Below, piece by piece: positions 45,949 to 53,418 of a stretch of DNA of 64,000 nt. Under the pieces are notes generated by a model, which ran no database searches, had not been told where the DNA came from, and worked only from the letters and a program-made list of their open reading frames with translations. Within the stretch, counting starts at the first letter, position 1, and every line of letters starts with the position of its first letter. The stretch covers positions 124,001 through 188,000 of the forward strand of contig NZ_JBHUQE010000004.1 in assembly GCF_042687825.1 (NCBI RefSeq), given 5' to 3'. The stretch is from Sedimentitalea sp042687825 (GTDB lineage: Bacteria; Pseudomonadota; Alphaproteobacteria; Rhodobacterales; Rhodobacteraceae). The position numbers and the translations under genes were made by a program.

Positions 45949-47784
45949 TCAGTGATGTGTCATTTGCGCGCGCGTATCCGCGCCCGAGGCCGCAATGGCG
46001 TCGATTTCCTCTTCGTCCAGCGCCAGAATGCGTTCCACCTCTGCTTCGGGACCCTCTGTATGCACCGAATAGATTCGGGCCGCCGCCAGCAGGTCGCGCA
46101 TGGCGCGATAGGCATAGCCGGAATCGTTCAGAAACGAGGTGGCTGTCTGGGCGTCGATCTCGCCACTGCGGATCAGTGCTTCGACCCGGTGAAACGTGTT
46201 CTTGCGGTCCTTGTTGATCTGGATGCGCTCTTCGTCCAGCCACAGGCTGCTGCGGTCGGCCGGGTCGCTCTGATCCAGCTTGTGCAGCTCGACCAGGATG
46301 CGGGCGATCTCGACGCGCAGCCCGTTGTATAATTCACTGATCCGCCCGTGCGGCCGCGCTGTATAGGTGCTGGCATTGCGCCGCAGGTGTTTGACCGCCT
46401 TGACGGCCCGCACAAGACGCCCGGCCGCATCGCGCAGATCATAGACCCGTTTCATCACCGGCTCTGGCAGGTTCTTGGCGCCGGTGCGGGTGGTGAATTC
46501 CACGATGGCGGCATACAGCACCTTGACCCGGTGTTCATAGCGCGCGTCGATGTCGAATTCGACCGGCTGGCGGCTGTCGCGGACCGTGGTGGCGATATCC
46601 TCGGCGGCATACAGCTCGTGGCGATGCAGGTTCAGGCCATGCGCAATCAGTTCGATGGCATTTTCGCTCAGGTGTTTGACCTCTTTTCCCAGCGCGACCT
46701 CGACGGTTTCGGGAAACTCGTCCACGGCTTCGGACAGGTATCTGGGTTTGCTGACATCGGCGACAGGCTCGACAATCACGTGTTCGAGAAAGCCAATGAG
46801 ACGGCGCAGAAAAGGCAGCATCAACACCACACCCAGCATGTTGAAAATGGTGTGAAACACCGCCAGCTTCAGCGCATAGTCGGTGTCGGCGATGCCAACG
46901 CCGGCGCTGACCCAATCGACGGTGTCGCGGATCGGTGCGATCAGCGCCAGCGCCACGCCGGCGGTCACCGCATTGAAGATCAGATGCGCCAGTGCCAGCC
47001 GCTTGCCCTGATAATTGGCGGTCAAGGATCCGATGATCGCAGTGATGGTCGTGCCGATATTGGCGCCGATGGCCAGCGCCAGCGCGTTCTCATAGCTGAT
47101 CTGGCCCGCCGCCAGGGCGGTGATGATCAGCACCATGGTGGCATGGCTGGACTGCATCACCACGGTCGCCGCCGCGCCGACCAGGGTATAGACCAGCAAG
47201 CCGGCGACACCGGTCATCGCAAAGCGCGACAGGTCGAACTGATCCTTGAAGGCCTCGAATCCCTCTTTCATGTAGTGGATGCCGAGAAACAGGAACCCCA
47301 GCCCGGCCAGCACATAGCCGGCCCCGCGCACGTATTTGTTGCGCTGGAACACCAGCACGATGCTGATTGCCAGCATCGGCAGGGCATAGGCCGAAATCTT
47401 GACCTTGAGTCCGAAGCCCGCCACCAGCCAGGCGCCGGTGGTGGTGCCGATATTGGCACCAAAGATGATGCCCACCCCGGCCAGCAGGGTGATCAGCCCG
47501 GCACTGAGAAACGAGATGGTGATCACCGAGACCAGCGAACTGGACTGCATGATGGTGGTGGCCACGACGCCGAAGCCCAGCGAGCGGGTCACCGAACCGG
47601 TGACCCTGGCCAGCACGCTTTCCAGGAAACCGCCGCTGAACAGGCGGAACCCGTCCTCCAGCATCAGCATGCCGAACAGAAAGATCGCCACGCCTGCGGC
47701 GATCTCCTGAAAGTCTGGACTGACGTAGAAACTGACGATCAGCAGCGTCAGAATCACCGGCAGAAGCAGTTTTTTCATCAACAA
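45949..47784 (-). CDS. Na+/phosphate cotransporter family protein (NptA/PhoU-domain)
   Basis: 611 aa. The membrane domain (1-340) has two inverted repeats, each with QSS and glycine motifs: MQSSSLVSVITISFLSAGLI, then GANIGTTTGAWL in the first, and MQSSHATMVLIITALAAGQI, then GANIGTTITAII in the second. These are the Na/Pi-cotransporter II signature. The C-terminal cytoplasmic part (about 370-600) is helical and PhoU-like. It lies 12 bases downstream of the PiT-type transporter gene, giving a two-gene phosphate uptake operon. Confidence 0.9.
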   Translation of the reverse strand: MLMKKLLLPVILTLLIVSFYVSPDFQEIAAGVAIFLFGMLMLEDGFRLFSGGFLESVLARVTGSVTRSLGFGVVATTIMQSSSLVSVITISFLSAGLITLLAGVGIIFGANIGTTTGAWLVAGFGLKVKISAYALPMLAISIVLVFQRNKYVRGAGYVLAGLGFLFLGIHYMKEGFEAFKDQFDLSRFAMTGVAGLLVYTLVGAAATVVMQSSHATMVLIITALAAGQISYENALALAIGANIGTTITAIIGSLTANYQGKRLALAHLIFNAVTAGVALALIAPIRDTVDWVSAGVGIADTDYALKLAVFHTIFNMLGVVLMLPFLRRLIGFLEHVIVEPVADVSKPRYLSEAVDEFPETVEVALGKEVKHLSENAIELIAHGLNLHRHELYAAEDIATTVRDSRQPVEFDIDARYEHRVKVLYAAIVEFTTRTGAKNLPEPVMKRVYDLRDAAGRLVRAVKAVKHLRRNASTYTARPHGRISELYNGLRVEIARILVELHKLDQSDPADRSSLWLDEERIQINKDRKNTFHRVEALIRSGEIDAQTATSFLNDSGYAYRAMRDLLAAARIYSVHTEGPEAEVERILALDEEEIDAIAASGADTRAQMTHH

Positions 47785-47796
47785 GGGACCAGCCTC

Positions 47797-49368
47797 CTAG
47801 GGCAGCATCATGCCACGCAGCACGAAATAGAACAGGGCGGCCAGAAAGGCCGAAATCGGAACGGTGATGATCCAGGCCGACACGATCTTGAGCAGGGACG
47901 ATCGCTTGACCAGTTGCCGCTTGAGCGCTTTTTGCAGCTCTTTGCGCTGGGCTGCGGAAATCACCGCTTCGGGGCCCATTTCCTTGAGCGCGTTTAGCAG
48001 GCGCAGCTTGTCCTCGGGCGGGGCGTTCTGGAATTCGCGCAGGACCTTTTCGGCCTGCAGGAAGTCCGGGTCACCCTCGTGCCGGGACAGAACGTTTTCG
48101 ACGACCCGGCCCATGCGCTGTTCCAGGAATTCGCGCAGGAACCCGACGCCAAAGACCGCGCCCAACGCCACATGGGTCGAACTGATCGGCATGCCCAACT
48201 GGCTGGCGATGATCACCGTGATCGCTGCCGCCAGGGCAATGCAGAACGCCCTGGACCGATCCAGTTCGGTGATTTCCGAGCCGACGGTACGGATCAGTTT
48301 CGGGCCGAACAGGGCCAGCCCGACCGAGATGCCCAGCGCGCCGATGACCATCACCCAGATCGGGATCGCCACCTTGCCGCCGCCTTCGCCTTCGGTCAGC
48401 ACATCGACCACGCCGGCCAGTGGCCCCACCGCGTTGGCCACATCATTGGCGCCATGGGCAAAGCTGAGCAGGGCGGCGGCAAAAATCAACGGTATCGTGA
48501 ACAGCCGGTTCACGCCGTCGCGGTCCGGCGTCAGCCTGGGCGCCGCCTTGCGGATCACCGGCCCCACCAGCAACAGCGTCACGACGGCGACCGCCAGACC
48601 GGCTGTCACCGCCATTGGAAATGACACCGGAAACACCTTTTTGATGCCCTTCAGCGCCAGATAGGTGGTAAAGGCCCAGGCCATGATCGCGATCATGTAG
48701 GGCACGACTTTTTGCGCCGCGGCCAGAGGATCTTCCTTGAAGAAGACCAGTTTTTTCAGGGTGAACAGGGACAGCGCGGCTATGATGCCGCCGGTCACCG
48801 GCGAGATCACCCAACTGGCGGCGATCTTGGCCATCGCGTCCCAGTTGACGATGTCCCATCCCGCAGCGGCGATACCCGCGCCCATGACACCGCCGACGAT
48901 CGAATGGGTTGTCGAGACTGGTGCACCGATCCATGTCGCCGCGTTCAGCCAGATCGCGGCGCCCAGCAGCGCCCCCATCATGACCCAGACAAAGGTATCG
49001 ACATTGGCGATGTCGGCCGGGTCGATGATACCCTTTTTCACGGTCTTCACCACGTCGCCGCCGGCGATGATGGCGCCCCCGGCCTCGAACACCGCAGCGA
49101 TGACGATGGCCATCGTCATCGACATGGCAAAGGATCCGACTGCGGGTCCGACATTGTTGGCAACGTCATTGGCGCCGATATTCAGCGCCATATAGGCACC
49201 GATCACCGCGGCGGCGATCAGCAGATAGGCCTGTTCGACGTGACCGAACTGGGTGCCGGTATAGATCATGACCGCAACAACAAACAATATCGCCGTACCC
49301 AGCCGCCCCACTTCGCTGCGGCTGATGTCGGTTGCGCGTTCGATCTTGAGATAATCCTTAATCTTCAA
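47797..49368 (-). CDS. Inorganic phosphate transporter, PiT family
   Basis: 523 aa. Two copies of the PiT signature are present: ALNIGANDVANNVGPAVGSF near the N-terminus and SFAHGANDVANAVGPLAGVV in the second half. The GAPVSTTHSIVGGVMGAGI and GMPISSTHVALGAVFGVGFL segments also match. There are about eleven helices, a large central charged loop and an acidic/basic cytoplasmic region near the C-terminus. The start is the TTG at 49368 (reads MKIKDYLKIE), with AGGGGGGA five bases upstream; an ATG at 49419 would add 17 residues with no ribosome site. First gene of the phosphate operon. Confidence 0.9.
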   Translation of the reverse strand: MKIKDYLKIERATDISRSEVGRLGTAILFVVAVMIYTGTQFGHVEQAYLLIAAAVIGAYMALNIGANDVANNVGPAVGSFAMSMTMAIVIAAVFEAGGAIIAGGDVVKTVKKGIIDPADIANVDTFVWVMMGALLGAAIWLNAATWIGAPVSTTHSIVGGVMGAGIAAAGWDIVNWDAMAKIAASWVISPVTGGIIAALSLFTLKKLVFFKEDPLAAAQKVVPYMIAIMAWAFTTYLALKGIKKVFPVSFPMAVTAGLAVAVVTLLLVGPVIRKAAPRLTPDRDGVNRLFTIPLIFAAALLSFAHGANDVANAVGPLAGVVDVLTEGEGGGKVAIPIWVMVIGALGISVGLALFGPKLIRTVGSEITELDRSRAFCIALAAAITVIIASQLGMPISSTHVALGAVFGVGFLREFLEQRMGRVVENVLSRHEGDPDFLQAEKVLREFQNAPPEDKLRLLNALKEMGPEAVISAAQRKELQKALKRQLVKRSSLLKIVSAWIITVPISAFLAALFYFVLRGMMLP

Positions 49369-49579
49369 AGTCGTCCCCCCTGTGAGATGATCCACAAACC
49401 TGGCGCTTTGCCCAAGCATGACCGGGCAAAACGCGGGTGTTCCCGCGATGTGTGGAATGTAAAGATTTTATGACAAAGACCCGGGGTCAGATATGACGTG
49501 GATCAACGGAAACGTGCCCGAGGGGCTCAGCCGCTAAAAAATTTCGGGCATGCGGTATCCGTTCTGCATGGAACGAAGG

Positions 49580-50149
49580 TCAGAAAGTCGGCGGCGTACC
49601 CGCACTGACGATAACGCAATCCTCTGCGCCGATATTGCGGAACCGGTGGGGCAGGCGGCTGTCGAAGAGATAGCCGTCCCAGGGGTTCAGCACCCGCACC
49701 TGATCGTCGACCGTCACCTCGATGATGCCGGAAATCACGATTCCGCCCTCTTCGCCCTCGTGGCTGATCAGATCGGGGCCGGTGTCGGCGCCGGGGGGAT
49801 AGACCTCATGCAGAATCTGCAGGCTGTGCCGCGAGGCGTCGCCGACCTGGCGCAGCGAGACCCGCGCGGCACCGTCGCCCATACCGATGTCCTGCGGCGA
49901 AAGCTCGATCAGTTCATCGGCACCATAAAAATACTTGTCCGCGCCGTTTTCTTCGAACTCCGAGAAGAACTCGCACATCGTCATCGGTATCGCGTCCAGC
50001 AGACGTTTCAGCGAGGCGACCGAGGGGCTGCTCTTGTTCTGCTCGATCAGAGAGATGGCGCCATTGGTCAGACCGGCCCGCGCTGCCAGATCGCGCTGGG
50101 TCAGACCGCGCGATTCCCGCATCATCCTGAGTCTGCCGCCGATATCCAC
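49580..50149 (-). CDS. XRE family regulator with C-terminal cupin (PuuR-like)
   Basis: 189 aa. A helix-turn-helix domain (residues 5-60: RMMRESRGLTQRDLAARAGL, TNGAISLIEQNKSSPS) is joined to a cupin sensor domain (about 110-185: HEGEEGGIVISGIIEVTVDD, RLPHRFRNIG). This architecture matches PuuR, the putrescine-responsive repressor, and other amine/amino-acid regulators. It is divergent from a class-III aminotransferase gene. A candidate operator motif overlaps both promoters, suggesting self-repression and control of the catabolic genes. The inducer is inferred to be an amine or amino acid. Confidence 0.88.
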   Translation of the reverse strand: MDIGGRLRMMRESRGLTQRDLAARAGLTNGAISLIEQNKSSPSVASLKRLLDAIPMTMCEFFSEFEENGADKYFYGADELIELSPQDIGMGDGAARVSLRQVGDASRHSLQILHEVYPPGADTGPDLISHEGEEGGIVISGIIEVTVDDQVRVLNPWDGYLFDSRLPHRFRNIGAEDCVIVSAGTPPTF

Positions 50150-50179
50150 CTGTCTCGACCCGAGTTGTTTCGTGATTTA

Positions 50180-50190
50180 AATATTAAACG
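50180..50190 (+). promoter_or_regulatory. Candidate operator copy 1 (overlaps regulator -10)
   Basis: AATATTAAACG, matching copy 2 (50302-50312) at 10 of 11 positions. It covers the -10 box of the regulator's promoter, the classic position for autorepression. Confidence 0.45.
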
Positions 50191-50211
50191 CAAATACGAA
50201 CAAAAGGTCAA
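50183..50211 (-). promoter_or_regulatory. Sigma-70 promoter of the XRE/cupin regulator gene
   Basis: On the minus strand, TTGACC (50211-50206), a 17-base spacer and TTTAAT (50188-50183) form a near-consensus promoter about 34 bases before the regulator's start. AGGTGG supplies the ribosome site. Confidence 0.6.
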
Positions 50212-50293
50212 TTGCTGTTATCCCTTGAAAACAGACGATTGGATGGGGGAGGCCCTTGGGTCGCTGGCGGCAGGGGTCAGAGGTATGAGATTA

Positions 50294-50324
50294 TTGACAA
50301 CAATATTAAGCGAGATATTATAAT
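50294..50324 (+). promoter_or_regulatory. Sigma-70 promoter of the gabT-like gene
   Basis: TTGACA at 50294-50299 is perfect. The -10 is either TATTAT (50316-50321, 16-base spacer) or TATAAT (50319-50324, 19-base spacer). The gene starts at 50359, leaving a short leader with GGAG six bases before the ATG. Copy 2 of the AATATTAARCG motif lies in the spacer. Confidence 0.65.
50302..50312 (+). promoter_or_regulatory. Candidate operator copy 2 (in gabT-like promoter spacer)
   Basis: AATATTAAGCG lies between the -35 and -10 of the aminotransferase promoter, in the same orientation as copy 1. AATAT (50302-50306) and ATATT (50315-50319) also make a small dyad. Binding here would block RNA polymerase. 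Confidence 0.45.
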
Positions 50325-50358
50325 ACTGATCAAACGCCATTCTGAGCCGGAGCGACCG

Positions 50359-51870
50359 ATGACCACAACGACCAAATCCAGCAAAACCACCGACGACATC
50401 GCCGGCAAGACGCCGACATCCAAGGCCGCGCCCGCCAAGGCGACGGCCAGCAAGGCCAAGCCGCGCCGCACCACATCCAAGGCAAAGCCCAAAGCCGCGC
50501 CGAAAACGGTGGCCTCCAAAGCTGCTGCCGTTGCCGCCGACGCCGCCGCGGCGACCGCATCGCAGGCAGAGGCCGCAAGCGGGACTGACAATGCGACATT
50601 GCTGGCACGGCGCGAAGCAGCCGTGCCGCGCGGGGTCGCCTCGGCCGCGCCGGTGTTTGCCGCCCGGGCCGAGAACGCCGAATTGTGGGATGTCGAAGGT
50701 CGCCGCTATATCGATTTCGCCGGCGGCATCGCAGTCTTGAATACCGGCCACCGGCACCCCAAGGTGATCGCAGCCGCCAAGGCGCAGGAAGATCTGTACA
50801 CCCATACCAGTTTTCAGGTCGTTCCCTACGAACCCTATGTCGCGCTGGCGGAAAAGCTGAACGCGCTGGCGCCGGGCGATTTCGCCAAAAAGACCCTGCT
50901 GGTGACCACCGGGGCCGAAGCCGTCGAGAACGCCGTCAAGATCGCCCGTGCCGCAACCGGTCGGCCCGGCATCATCGCGTTTTCCGGCGGCTATCACGGC
51001 CGCACGATCATGACGCTGGGCCTGACCGGCAAGGTGACGCCCTACAAGAAGGACGTCGGACCCTTCCCGTCGGATATCTACCGTGCGCCGTTCCCGGATG
51101 CACGTGCCGGCGTCACCGTCCAGGACGCGCTGAAGGCGCTGGAAACCCTGATGCTGACCGATGCCGATCCGTCGCGCGTCGCCGCGATCATCCTGGAGCC
51201 GGTGCTGGGCGAGGGCGGGTATCATCCGGTTCCCGCCGAGATGTGGCAGGCGCTGCGGGCGATCTGCGACAAGCACGGCATCCTGCTTATCTCTGATGAA
51301 ATCCAGGCCGGGTTCGGGCGCACCGGCACCTGGTTTGCGATCGAGCATTCCGGCGTTGCGCCGGACCTGATCACCGTGGCGAAATCCATGGCCGGCGGCT
51401 ATCCGATTGCCGGTGTCATCGGCCGGGCCGACGTGATGGACGCGCTGGAACCCGGCGGACTGGGCGGCACCTATGGCGGCAACCCGGTGGCCTGTGCCGC
51501 CGCGCTGGCGGCCATCGAGGCGATCGATTCCGAAGGTTTGCTGGCCCGTTCGACGGCGCTGGGTGAAACCTTCCGTGCCCGCTTTGCCGAGATCGGCGCG
51601 CGCACGGCCCCCTATCGCATGTGGGACATCCGGGGTCTGGGCGCGATGCTGGCGGTGGAATTCGTCACCGATTTCGAAACCGCCGCGCCGGATGCCGCCT
51701 TTACCAAATCGGTGATCGCGCATGCGCTCAAGCGCGGGCTGATCCTGCTGGCCTGCGGCATGCATGGCAACGCCCTGCGCATTATGGTCCCGCTGACCGC
51801 GTCGGATGCGGTCATCGAAGAAGGTCTGGCGATCTTCGAGGCCGCGCTGGCGGACGCCCTGGCAGGCTGA
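50359..51870 (+). CDS. Class III aminotransferase (GabT-like) with Lys/Ala-rich N-terminal extension
   Basis: 503 aa. Residues about 77-503 are a complete PLP-dependent omega-aminotransferase: TTGAEAVENAVKIARAATGR, SGGYHGRTIMTLGLTGK, LISDEIQAGFGRTGTWF, PLP lysine at 342 (ITVAKSMAGGYPIAG) and GGTYGGNPVACAAALA. It resembles 4-aminobutyrate aminotransferase. Residues 1-76 are an added disordered tail of Lys, Ala, Thr, Ser and Pro (for example SKAKPRRTTSKAKPKAAPKT), like histone H1 tails, and lack GabT similarity. No in-frame ATG exists between codon 1 and the core. Substrate is probably an omega-amino acid or diamine. Confidence 0.88.
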   Translation: MTTTTKSSKTTDDIAGKTPTSKAAPAKATASKAKPRRTTSKAKPKAAPKTVASKAAAVAADAAAATASQAEAASGTDNATLLARREAAVPRGVASAAPVFAARAENAELWDVEGRRYIDFAGGIAVLNTGHRHPKVIAAAKAQEDLYTHTSFQVVPYEPYVALAEKLNALAPGDFAKKTLLVTTGAEAVENAVKIARAATGRPGIIAFSGGYHGRTIMTLGLTGKVTPYKKDVGPFPSDIYRAPFPDARAGVTVQDALKALETLMLTDADPSRVAAIILEPVLGEGGYHPVPAEMWQALRAICDKHGILLISDEIQAGFGRTGTWFAIEHSGVAPDLITVAKSMAGGYPIAGVIGRADVMDALEPGGLGGTYGGNPVACAAALAAIEAIDSEGLLARSTALGETFRARFAEIGARTAPYRMWDIRGLGAMLAVEFVTDFETAAPDAAFTKSVIAHALKRGLILLACGMHGNALRIMVPLTASDAVIEEGLAIFEAALADALAG

Positions 51871-51919
51871 GCACCGCCAAATTATCGTTGCCCCGCAGAA
51901 TGGCCGGGGTTCGAAATCC

Positions 51920-51950
51920 TGACGGGGCGCGTTTTCCGCGCGCCCCGTCA
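51920..51950 (+). terminator. Strong GC hairpin after the gabT-like gene
   Basis: Perfect 12-bp stem TGACGGGGCGCG/CGCGCCCCGTCA with a 7-base loop (TTTTCCG), 50 bases after the stop. The T-run is in the loop rather than after the stem, so it may stall or stabilise mRNA instead of terminating it fully. Confidence 0.55.
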
Positions 51951-52077
51951 CAGCGACGGTTCCGAAAAATTCATCAAGATCGTTTGCCATAGCGGGTTTT
52001 CCGGATAGGCTTGTGGTTCGGGCCGGGGGGGGCACTGAGCCATCGGTCACAGCGAAACTTCAGCAGGAGACCGTATC

Positions 52078-53397
52078 ATGTCGCATGTATTTCCACGACA
52101 CGCGAAACTGAATCCGCCGGTCGCCGTGGGCGGCGAGGGCTGTTACCTGATCGACAGCACGGGCAAACGTTATCTCGACGGCTCGGGCGGGGCGGCGGTG
52201 TCTTGTCTGGGCCATGGCGATCCGGATATTACCGCCGCAATCAAGGACCAGTTGGACCAACTGGCCTTTGCCCATACCGGGTTTTTCACCTCGAAACCTG
52301 CCGAAGCTCTGGCCGATCTGCTGATATCGCACGCGCCCGGCGCGCTGGACCGGGTCTATTTCGTCTCGGGCGGCTCCGAAGCCACCGAGGCGGCGATCAA
52401 GCTGGCGCGGCAATACTGGGTGGAGAAAGGCGAGCCGCAGCGCGGCAAGCTGATCGCCCGCAAGCAAAGCTATCACGGCAACACGATTGGCGCCCTGTCG
52501 GCCGGCGGCAACGAATGGCGCCGCGCGCAGTTCGGGCCGCTGCTGCTGGATGTCAGCCATATCGACCCGTGCTACGAATACCGGCTGCGTCGGGACGATG
52601 AAAGCGCCGAGGAATATGGCCGCCGTGCTGCTGACGCGCTGGAAGAGGAGATCCAACGGCTGGGGCCGGACACCGTGATGGCCTTTATGGCGGAACCGGT
52701 GGTCGGGGCAACCGCCGGGGCGCTGGCGCCGGCGCCTGGCTATTTCAAACGGATCCGCGAGATCTGCGATCGGTATGGCGTGTTGCTGATTCTAGACGAG
52801 GTGATGTGCGGCATGGGCCGCACCGGCACGATGTTTGCCTGTGAACAGGACGGGGTAGAACCTGATATCGCCTGTATCGCCAAAGGGTTGGGGGCTGGAT
52901 ATCAACCGATTGGCGCGATGCTGTGCAGCGCCGAAATCTATGACACGATTGCCGATGGTTCGGGCTTTTTCCAGCACGGCCATACCTATATCGGCCATCC
53001 GGCTGCTGCGGCCGCCGGTCTGGCGGTGGTGTCGGCGATCCAGGATCGCGGCCTGCTGCCCAGGGTGCGCGCGCAGGGCGACAAGCTGCATCAACGTCTT
53101 GTGGACCGGTTCGGCCAGCATCCCAATGTTGGCGATCTGCGCGGCCGCGGGCTGTTTCGCGGTATCGAACTGGTGGCCGACCGCGAGACCAAGGCGCCGT
53201 TCGATCCGGGCCTGGGGGTTGCCGGGAAAATCAAGAAGGCGGCATTCCAGGCCGGGCTGGTCTGCTATCCGATGTCGGGGACCATCGACGGGCGTCAGGG
53301 CGATCATATCCTGCTGGCGCCGCCCTTCATCATCGAGGATGCGCAGCTGGACGAACTGACCGACAAACTGGACCAGGCGATCACGGCGGTGATCTGA
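52078..53397 (+). CDS. Class III aminotransferase (aspartate aminotransferase family protein)
   Basis: 439 aa PLP enzyme of the omega-aminotransferase group, different from the upstream GabT-like protein. FVSGGSEATEAAIKLARQYW, RKQSYHGNTIGALSAGGN, LILDEVMCGMGRTGTMF (cofactor Asp240), PLP lysine 269 (IACIAKGLGAGYQPIGA) and GHTYIGHPAAAAAGLAV are in place. A CAGGAGACC ribosome site precedes the ATG. It is followed 21 bases later by the glutamate-synthase-like gene, indicating co-transcription. Likely amino donors are diamines or beta/omega-amino acids; not determinable from sequence. Confidence 0.88.
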   Translation: MSHVFPRHAKLNPPVAVGGEGCYLIDSTGKRYLDGSGGAAVSCLGHGDPDITAAIKDQLDQLAFAHTGFFTSKPAEALADLLISHAPGALDRVYFVSGGSEATEAAIKLARQYWVEKGEPQRGKLIARKQSYHGNTIGALSAGGNEWRRAQFGPLLLDVSHIDPCYEYRLRRDDESAEEYGRRAADALEEEIQRLGPDTVMAFMAEPVVGATAGALAPAPGYFKRIREICDRYGVLLILDEVMCGMGRTGTMFACEQDGVEPDIACIAKGLGAGYQPIGAMLCSAEIYDTIADGSGFFQHGHTYIGHPAAAAAGLAVVSAIQDRGLLPRVRAQGDKLHQRLVDRFGQHPNVGDLRGRGLFRGIELVADRETKAPFDPGLGVAGKIKKAAFQAGLVCYPMSGTIDGRQGDHILLAPPFIIEDAQLDELTDKLDQAITAVI

Positions 53398-53418
53398 CAA
53401 TCGCAGAGGAGATTTCCG

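Noticed and set aside
49441..49500. PHO box upstream of the phosphate transporters
   Set aside because: Only one half (TTGTCAT) is good; the second half at 11-base periodicity does not match CTGTCAT.
51907..51919. GGGTTCGAAATCC resembling a tRNA T-arm
   Set aside because: No acceptor stem, anticodon arm or CCA end can be built around it. It lies directly before the 12-bp hairpin after the gabT-like gene.
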